Below are positions 7,395-12,029 of a DNA stretch of 12,029 nt, in pieces. Under the pieces are notes generated by a model. It was not told the DNA's origin and searched no databases. It saw nothing but the letters and a program-made list of their open reading frames with translations. Origin of the DNA: Candidatus Uhrbacteria bacterium (GTDB taxonomy: Bacteria > Patescibacteriota > Patescibacteriia > UBA9934 > UBA11717); contig JABMPK010000026.1 in NCBI GenBank assembly GCA_013203725.1, positions 1 through 12,029 of the forward strand, given 5' to 3'. A program made the position numbers and the translations under genes. Position 1 is the first letter of the stretch. Each line of letters begins with the position of its first letter.

Positions 7395-8867
7395 CTAACG
7401 ACCCTTCTTTGTGACATTAAACCCTAGGTACTTACCAAGTGCCATACGAGTCTGCGCATCAATAGCTGGAAACGCTCCAAAGACAATGAATGTTATAGGT
7501 AGTAATGCCCATTGTAAAAACAGTATTAACCACGTGTAACGTTTGACGTGCTTTGGTCGCGGCGGCAGGAGCGAGAACGACAGCAAGCCAGAGAATAATA
7601 TACCAAGCGCAGCAACCCGCATGATCCACTCAAGTGTAAATGGAGCGTTATGAACAATGGCATCAGTACTACTTTTTGCGATCTGAATCGGCAACCACCC
7701 AAGAATAAATATCAATATCGGAGCAGTTGCCCATGTAAACATTCCCTCTACATGGTTCCACAACAGTTTTACGCGAGTTCCAAGCCCGATCGTCTTGTCT
7801 TTCCAAAACTCCTCAACCAGATATGGAAAATGCTCAACTCCCCACGCCCAACGACGCTGCTGCTTATAAAGCGCCTTCATAGACTCCCAGTAGTTCTTGC
7901 CTGTCACCGCGTCCATGCTAACCGGAAGATACAACGGAACCACACGATAATCTCCCTTGTAATGCTTTGCGGCTTGAAGATAAATCCTGGAATCCTCCGA
8001 CACAATATCCTTTTGCCAAAATCCAACATCAACAAGCATTTTGAACGGCATTGAGTGAGATGAGAACGTCCACAATCTCTCTGGTCGCGCCAACTCTCCA
8101 AATAGCCAGAACGTTGTTCCAAATGCGGATATACGTACAGGCGCTGGTGACTCCCAAATATTATTGTTGAACACAATAACAGGCTGATAGCTCGCACGCG
8201 TTGGGTCTTCTACCGTTGCATACAAGTATGTCAGATGGGCAAAATACTGATGATGAACAACAGTATCTACATCAAACGACGACGCAATCACATCTTCATA
8301 CGCGATCCCAAGCTTATCAATAAACTTCTTGACCTCTTTTCCGGTGTAGTTCAAGTTCGATCCTTTGCCCGGCATCTCTTCTAGTAAATCTTTCGGGTGC
8401 TCTGTCACGAGAAGATGCGCGAACGTGTTTCCATATTTCTTCTTTATCAACGCTGCATTCTTTTGAAACTGTTCACTATCACGTTCTTCACCTGCCAACA
8501 CTACGATCATTCTCTTAGGTGGGTACGTCGTACTTTTCAGCTGTTTCATCGTGGCGTCGATAATCTCGACAGGCTCTTTATACGTTGGCAAAAATATAAC
8601 GTGCCAATACTTCTCCCAGTCTGGCACCTCTTTTTTTAACAATAGTATCCAATCTGTCTTCTCGGCCATTCTATGCTCTTTCCACGATTCAATTACAAAA
8701 ACCACAAAGTAAAGAACGCGATACATCCAGTAAAGGTCAAACACAATAATAAATCCGATCGCAACGATCGGGGCTATAAACGAGAGGATAATAGCCGTTA
8801 CAACGGTTCCCCAGACTAACAAGGCTGGTATCATCTCCAAAAATCTGTGTTTTCCGTATGGGTTCAT
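7395..8867 (-). CDS. Multi-pass membrane GT2 glycosyltransferase (synthase-like)
   Basis: This 490-residue protein has two N-terminal membrane helices (about 12-34 and 36-60), a cytoplasmic GT-A domain and three C-terminal helices (about 372-395, 413-433, 445-466). Catalytic-type motifs appear in order: IFLPTYKEP (91-99), PGKGSNLN (166-173), SSFDVDT with DxD (196-202), SEDSR (290-294) and QQRRWAWG (336-343). The last, a Q-x-x-R-W-type motif, is characteristic of processive synthases of the cellulose/hyaluronan kind, so it may build and export a polysaccharide, but a single-sugar transferase cannot be excluded. It is the first gene of the unit with the soluble GT2 and DUF4012. The ATG is preceded by GAAGG at a long 12-base spacing, with TATAAT in between, so its translation signal is unusual. 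Confidence 0.88.
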   Translation of the reverse strand: MNPYGKHRFLEMIPALLVWGTVVTAIILSFIAPIVAIGFIIVFDLYWMYRVLYFVVFVIESWKEHRMAEKTDWILLLKKEVPDWEKYWHVIFLPTYKEPVEIIDATMKQLKSTTYPPKRMIVVLAGEERDSEQFQKNAALIKKKYGNTFAHLLVTEHPKDLLEEMPGKGSNLNYTGKEVKKFIDKLGIAYEDVIASSFDVDTVVHHQYFAHLTYLYATVEDPTRASYQPVIVFNNNIWESPAPVRISAFGTTFWLFGELARPERLWTFSSHSMPFKMLVDVGFWQKDIVSEDSRIYLQAAKHYKGDYRVVPLYLPVSMDAVTGKNYWESMKALYKQQRRWAWGVEHFPYLVEEFWKDKTIGLGTRVKLLWNHVEGMFTWATAPILIFILGWLPIQIAKSSTDAIVHNAPFTLEWIMRVAALGILFSGLLSFSLLPPRPKHVKRYTWLILFLQWALLPITFIVFGAFPAIDAQTRMALGKYLGFNVTKKGR

Positions 8868-8873
8868 GTATTG

Positions 8874-8879
8874 ATTATA
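8874..8879 (-). promoter_or_regulatory. Perfect -10 hexamer close to the membrane GT2 start
   Basis: TATAAT on the minus strand lies only 6 bases before the ATG at 8867, just after a terminator hairpin. If used, the transcript would begin at or next to the ATG and be leaderless. I found no -35 at 15-18 bases (that stretch is the terminator stem), so this is tentative. Confidence 0.35.
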
Positions 8880-8892
8880 CCTTCAAGATAAC

Positions 8893-8918
8893 AAAAACGC
8901 CTGGAAATTTCCAGGCGT
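8893..8918 (-). terminator. Rho-independent terminator after the TM-helix channel gene
   Basis: A perfect 22-base palindrome at 8897-8918 (arm ACGCCTGGAAA) forms a hairpin. On the minus strand it runs straight into TTTTT (8897-8893), 13 bases after the stop at 8932. It separates the channel-like gene from the glycosyltransferase unit. Confidence 0.85.
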
Positions 8919-8931
8919 CCTATTTTTCTAA

Positions 8932-9612
8932 CTATCGCTTTGTAATATCGTCCTGCAAATGTGCCAAGAATTTCTTTGCGTGATCCTGTCCTCCAAGACC
9001 AAATGCAAGCCCACCTGCGAGCGCCAACATAGCTACAAGTCCTGTCGTCAAAATCTGTAGTAATGCTGATGCGATTCCAAGCTGTTGCATCGCTGCGATG
9101 AACGCGAACACGAAGATGCTCCACTTTGAAATCCCTGCGAGCAAGTTTGCTCCACCAAGTTTTGCTGATCGCACTGCAGTTGTAACAACATCGTATACGA
9201 ATGACCCGAGTACTATTCCAACGAGTAGGATAACGACTGAGATCAATACGTTTGGAATGTATGCGATTACTTCTCCAAGGAAAAGTGTAACCTGCCCCCA
9301 TCCGAGCACGTCTGCTGCTGCGATGATGAATAGAATGATTACGAACCACTTCACAATCCAGCTTAGCAACTTACCAACGTGTAGGTTTATCCCTGCCTTC
9401 TTGAACATACTCGCGACCTGTAGTCGACCGAGTAGATCATCAATTTTTACTGCAGCGATGATCTTCTTTACAACCAATTGAAGTGCCCATGCGATGATTG
9501 CACCAATGATGATTATAAAGATTGCGCCGAGAAGCTGTGGAAGAAAGCCCATAATTTGAGCGATTAAATCCTGAAATGTGCTTTGGAGTACGTTGATAGC
9601 GTCTGTTTCCAT
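8932..9612 (-). CDS. Conserved TM-helix protein, mechanosensitive-channel-like
   Basis: This 226-residue, very hydrophobic protein has about five predicted helices (near 25-48, 82-103, 117-140, 160-181, 187-207). It ends with ALAGGLAFGLGGQDHAKKFL (197-216), the signature of the conserved TM-helix repeat found in MscS-related proteins. It stops there, without the cytoplasmic beta-domain that follows in true MscS channels, so it is the short form whose gating role is not established. An internal duplication is visible: LPQLLGAIFIIIIGAIIAWA (24-43) against IPNVLISVVILLVGIVLGSF (119-138). No Shine-Dalgarno sequence precedes the ATG; the leader is almost pure A and T. It appears to be transcribed alone, ending at the hairpin 8893-8918. 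Confidence 0.85.
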   Translation of the reverse strand: METDAINVLQSTFQDLIAQIMGFLPQLLGAIFIIIIGAIIAWALQLVVKKIIAAVKIDDLLGRLQVASMFKKAGINLHVGKLLSWIVKWFVIILFIIAAADVLGWGQVTLFLGEVIAYIPNVLISVVILLVGIVLGSFVYDVVTTAVRSAKLGGANLLAGISKWSIFVFAFIAAMQQLGIASALLQILTTGLVAMLALAGGLAFGLGGQDHAKKFLAHLQDDITKR

Positions 9613-9674
9613 ATAATAATATTAGTATTCAATACTTACATCTTATCTTAATTTGATCCTTTTGACAGTGTAGC

Positions 9675-9683
9675 TGTGGATAA
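9675..9683 (-). promoter_or_regulatory. Single perfect DnaA-box-like nonamer
   Basis: TTATCCACA on the minus strand matches the strong DnaA-box consensus exactly, in the gap between the TsaB-like stop and the channel-like gene. I found no second box in this gap or AT-rich unwinding array beyond the short AT leader, so it is not evidence for an origin and could be chance. Confidence 0.3.
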
Positions 9684-10040
9684 TTACTTTCTTTTCGAAA
9701 TATTGGGCTCTGAAGAGTAGCTTGGTGACAGAGGTATAACGCCTTCTAAAATGTCACCGCTGTCTATATCTAACACCTCGACTTTTAAACTATGAAGAGA
9801 AGACAAAGCGTTAACGAGTGCCATTAACCCACGAACAGACGTATACGATTCACCCGTTACCAAAGTGAGCCAACCGTCTATTTTTGCCCACCCGCCGGCA
9901 TCTCTGACACTTTTCTCAATATGGAGAAGGTAATGCTCTGACGCAATATCAAAGAAAGGCACTTTTGAAAAAGATGTTTGCCTGTCTCCTACAACGCCAA
10001 TCCGGACACCGGAATCCTCAATTCCTGTAACCAAGATCAT
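9684..10040 (-). CDS. Short TsaB-like protein (N-terminal domain only)
   Basis: This protein has only 118 residues, about half the usual TsaB length. It starts MILVTGIEDSGVRIGVVGD, shaped like the first strands of the ASKHA fold. LTLVTGESYTSVRGLMALVNALS (59-81 region) lines up by eye with the TsaB segment GPGSFTGLRIG...AKGLA. TsaB is the non-catalytic partner of TsaD in making the t6A37 modification of tRNAs. The G-P-G-S-F-T core is altered to G-E-S-Y-T-S here and the C-terminal domain is missing, so it may be a minimal TsaB, a paralogue with another role, or a decaying gene. It begins one base after the stop of the wHTH/NTase gene (TAA T ATG), so the two are coupled; there is no independent ribosome binding site. 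Confidence 0.5.
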   Translation of the reverse strand: MILVTGIEDSGVRIGVVGDRQTSFSKVPFFDIASEHYLLHIEKSVRDAGGWAKIDGWLTLVTGESYTSVRGLMALVNALSSLHSLKVEVLDIDSGDILEGVIPLSPSYSSEPNISKRK

Positions 10041-10041
10041 A

Positions 10042-10662
10042 TTACAGTGTATTGTGAATCACCACGTTATCATTATCCATGATGGATGCTAGGAACCTAT
10101 CGGATATGTCTCTTCGGTAAAGATACTCGTCAGTTGGCATCACGGTGTAGTTGATTTCACGACCAAGCGCCGTTTCGAACTCTGTAATACGCTCCTGCAA
10201 CGCCTTGGGCTCTGGAGAGCCCACAATCAACATATCTGTCTCTGACTTAGAAGTTCCAACAAATGTACCAGACAAAATCAGAGCTTGCACCGGCTGACCC
10301 TCTATAACCGACTTCACAAGATCTTGCTGTATCAAAATGGTGGCTTTTGTGAACAAAAGCCTCAACTCGTCAAAAAGCGTAAAATGTTTGTTCACCTGAT
10401 AGTACTTTTTGCGGTCACTTTTCTCCCCTTTTTCTGTAGAATCTATTACCTCTACAACACCAAGCTCAACTAGATTATTAAGCTCACGGCGCACAGAGTT
10501 CAACTGGGCGTCGATTTTACGAGTAAGTTCTCTAACAAAGAACTTCTCGTCTGGCTGCTTTAAGAAAAGCTGCAGTAATCGGGAGCGAGTCTTTGAACCA
10601 AAAAGCTGTTCAATACCGAAACGCTCTTCTTCATTCCCTTTTTTCATATATATGAGGATCAA
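10042..10662 (-). CDS. Winged-helix plus nucleotidyltransferase-like protein
   Basis: In this 206-residue protein, residues about 20-92 form an ArsR-like winged helix (LFGSKTRSRLLQLFLKQPDE, FFVRELTRKIDAQLNSVRRE, then a basic wing EKGEKSDRKKYYQV). Residues about 125-200 resemble a Pol-beta-type nucleotidyltransferase: LSGTFVGTSKSETDMLIVG (130-148), where S-E-x-D stands for the canonical S-D-x-D and G-T for G-S. A later INYTVMPTDEYLYRRD segment corresponds to the third strand region. It may be a DNA-binding sensor with weak or lost transferase activity. I take the TTG at 10662 as the start because GGGGGGAG lies 7 bases upstream; the ATG at 10647 has no ribosome binding site. It is followed, one base apart, by the TsaB-like gene. 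Confidence 0.8.
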   Translation of the reverse strand: MILIYMKKGNEEERFGIEQLFGSKTRSRLLQLFLKQPDEKFFVRELTRKIDAQLNSVRRELNNLVELGVVEVIDSTEKGEKSDRKKYYQVNKHFTLFDELRLLFTKATILIQQDLVKSVIEGQPVQALILSGTFVGTSKSETDMLIVGSPEPKALQERITEFETALGREINYTVMPTDEYLYRRDISDRFLASIMDNDNVVIHNTL

Positions 10663-10669
10663 TGTGTTA

Positions 10670-10677
10670 CTCCCCCC
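10670..10677 (-). promoter_or_regulatory. G-rich ribosome binding site supporting a TTG start
   Basis: Reads GGGGGGAG on the minus strand, with 7 bases (TAACACA) to the TTG at 10662. It is the only Shine-Dalgarno-like sequence near either possible start of the wHTH/NTase gene. Confidence 0.6.
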
Positions 10678-10699
10678 TACTGGCTCCTGAATGTGATAT

Positions 10700-10705
10700 T
10701 ATAAT
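10700..10705 (+). promoter_or_regulatory. Possible -10 for the divergent PP2C-like gene
   Basis: TATAAT is a perfect -10, placed about 38 bases before the ATG at 10743, so the transcript would start near 10712. No recognisable -35 lies 16-18 bases upstream (the region reads CTACTGG), and TG at 10694-10695 is not in the extended -10 position. It is on top of the opposing promoter. Confidence 0.35.
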
Positions 10706-10729
10706 ACTTGACGCACCTCATTTCGGCAA
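10701..10729 (-). promoter_or_regulatory. Promoter for the wHTH/NTase and TsaB-like pair
   Basis: On the minus strand, TTGCCG (10729-10724, four of six for -35), a 17-base spacer and TATTAT (10706-10701, five of six for -10). The start point would be near 10694, leaving a leader of about 32 bases that contains the G-rich ribosome binding site. The -10 lies within a 10-base palindrome (10697-10706) that also reads as a -10 on the other strand. Confidence 0.55.
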
Positions 10730-10742
10730 CATTTACGACATT

Positions 10743-12029
10743 ATGTCTACTCCGCAGATAGTGATAAAGACAGCGAGTCGGGAGATCGTAAGGGGGCGAG
10801 CTTCAGGCACATTCTTAACGTTTTCCATTCCGCTTGAACACAAAAACGGACATGTTTTTCTTTTAGCAGATATTGACTCTGCATGTAAAGTTGCACCGAG
10901 AGTGATCGCGCTATTACGTGAGACTGTGGAGAGATTAGCAAGGTCACTATCGGACAAATCTCACCTACAACATAGATTCGAACAAACACTTCAATCTGTG
11001 AATGCGGATTTGAAAGATCTTGTTGATGTAAAAACATGCCCGCCCGAAAGTTTGAACATGATAATCGGCGTTCTAAAGAACGATACCTTTATATTGTCTG
11101 CAGCCGGAAGCCTGCCTGCACTTTTTTTGCGCAGAACAGCTCAACAAAGATTCCGTGTTTTTGACTTGCAACAAAACATCTCAACAGAATCCGGACAAAT
11201 TAAACTTGAAAAACTTTTTCACGTAGTTCTTGACGGTGACTTACAACCAGACGATGTCATGTTGTTTGCATCACGAGACCTGCATAGATTAATCAGCGTG
11301 GAAGATATTCATCAACTCATATCAACACTTCCTCCTGGCTCCGCGCTTGAGACAATCGAACAGTATCTACCAACGAATGCAAAGCTGGCAATGTTGCTAT
11401 TCCAAATCCGCAAAGAAAAAGAAATGATCACAGGGTTTGGCCCCGAAGTCTCTAGCGACGCCAGCATGAACGCTCTCACCGCAACCGAGCAGACCACAGA
11501 GATCATGCTTGATCTAGAAAAGCCACACGTCTATCAGTCATTCTCCAAACTCGTCGGTACAATAAGCTCCGGCAACAAGATCGAGAGAAGTGAAGCTATT
11601 CATAGAGTTACAAAGAAAATCACCAAAGCTACAAAGACCGCTGGGATGTTCACTCTGCACGCAGTAAGCAATGTTATTGTGTCTGGCAGTTCTCTTCTGA
11701 AGGCACTGTTCACCAAGGGCAACAAGCGTGCGCGTGCAATGGACAGTGCCAAGAGCGCGTGGAGTCGTACATGGAAGTCTGGGCAGCGTTTTCAGCTTAC
11801 GTCTCTTACCGGAAAGCTATTCCTTGCGGGCGCCGCCGTATTCATTGTCCTGTTCGGTGGTTCTATTGCGTACTTTAATTTTGAGAAAGGAAAGCAGGCA
11901 GCGGAAGCCGCCTTTGCAGCACAGCTGGAGTTGATCGACGAAAAGCGAGACCAGGCTGCAGCAAGTATTATTTACCGAGACGACGCAGCAGCACGAATCA
12001 AGCTCAACGAAGCGAGCTCTCTATTAGAA
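10743..12029 (+). CDS. Degenerate PP2C-like domain protein with membrane anchor (partial, 3' end off window)
   Basis: An open frame of 429 codons runs to the window end with no stop. Residues about 15-210 follow the order of PP2C-family phosphatases: VFLLADIDSACKVAPRVIAL (38-57) for the D-G-M-G-G-H region, IIGVLKNDTFILSAAGSLPA (107-126) for the G-D-S-R strand, and LQPDDVMLFASRDLHRLIS (167-185) for L-x-x-G-D-x-L-L-x-S-D-G-L. Two of the three metal-binding aspartates appear replaced, so catalysis is doubtful. A linker follows, then a membrane helix (about 359-378, FLAGAAVFIVLFGGSIAYF) and an alanine- and charge-rich segment that looks coiled-coil. There is no ribosome binding site before ATG 10743. 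An in-frame ATG at 10662 would add 27 residues, with GAGG just 4 bases upstream, and would share its first base with the opposing gene. Family assignment is by eye and tentative. Confidence 0.6.
   Translation, partial: MSTPQIVIKTASREIVRGRASGTFLTFSIPLEHKNGHVFLLADIDSACKVAPRVIALLRETVERLARSLSDKSHLQHRFEQTLQSVNADLKDLVDVKTCPPESLNMIIGVLKNDTFILSAAGSLPALFLRRTAQQRFRVFDLQQNISTESGQIKLEKLFHVVLDGDLQPDDVMLFASRDLHRLISVEDIHQLISTLPPGSALETIEQYLPTNAKLAMLLFQIRKEKEMITGFGPEVSSDASMNALTATEQTTEIMLDLEKPHVYQSFSKLVGTISSGNKIERSEAIHRVTKKITKATKTAGMFTLHAVSNVIVSGSSLLKALFTKGNKRARAMDSAKSAWSRTWKSGQRFQLTSLTGKLFLAGAAVFIVLFGGSIAYFNFEKGKQAAEAAFAAQLELIDEKRDQAAASIIYRDDAAARIKLNEASSLLE

Noticed and set aside
8864..9349. Minus-strand open frame of 161 codons in another frame of the channel-like gene
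   Set aside because: It overlaps the clear membrane protein on the same strand, runs through its terminator, and is rich in arginine, serine and tryptophan with no hydrophobic pattern.
9675..9683. A replication origin around the DnaA-box
   Set aside because: Only one box was found, with no cluster of boxes and no dnaA, dnaN or other origin-linked gene nearby.
10733..11037. Minus-strand open frames opposite the start of the PP2C-like gene
   Set aside because: The plus-strand frame stays open for over 1.2 kb with domain-like sequence; these short antisense frames show no motif or ribosome binding site.

Overview
This looks like a chromosomal fragment from a Candidate Phyla Radiation (Patescibacteria) bacterium with moderate GC. 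The inference rests on gene content: MreB, a DUF4012 envelope protein, a TrmB-like regulator, single-domain and membrane glycosyltransferases, a wHTH plus nucleotidyltransferase-like protein and a very short TsaB-like protein. TGA is used as a stop (for example at 376-378 and 6425-6427), so the recoded-TGA lineages of that radiation are unlikely. No rRNA, tRNA, CRISPR array or transposase gene was seen. The exact lineage cannot be named from the sequence alone.

Layout: (1) 1-379 has no gene and is a patchwork of palindromic and direct repeats with a repeat period of 304 bases. (2) 3254 down to 376, minus strand: a tightly packed set of mreB, a GT4-type glycosyltransferase and a TrmB-like regulator. 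(3) 3329-4418, plus strand: a self-contained monocistronic unit with a near-consensus promoter, a strong ribosome binding site, a membrane-anchored lytic transglycosylase-like gene of clearly higher GC, and a hairpin terminator. (4) 8867 down to 4423, minus strand: an envelope-glycan unit of a multi-pass GT2 synthase-like enzyme, a soluble GT2 enzyme and a large DUF4012 protein, bounded by hairpin terminators on both sides. (5) 9612 down to 8932, minus strand: a conserved-TM-helix (mechanosensitive-channel-like) protein. (6) 10662 down to 9684, minus strand: a wHTH/nucleotidyltransferase-like gene coupled to a short TsaB-like gene. (7) From 10743 to the window end, plus strand: a divergently transcribed, incomplete gene whose cytoplasmic half resembles a degenerate PP2C phosphatase, followed by a membrane helix and a charged, probably coiled-coil segment.

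Most of the window appears to serve the cell envelope: shape (MreB), surface glycan assembly (three glycosyltransferases and DUF4012), wall remodelling (lytic transglycosylase-like) and membrane tension (TM-helix channel-like). The points most worth a second look are the transglycosylase cassette, the degenerate PP2C membrane protein, the divergent promoter with a palindromic -10, the wHTH-NTase/TsaB-like pair, and the repeat island that touches the end of the TrmB-like gene.
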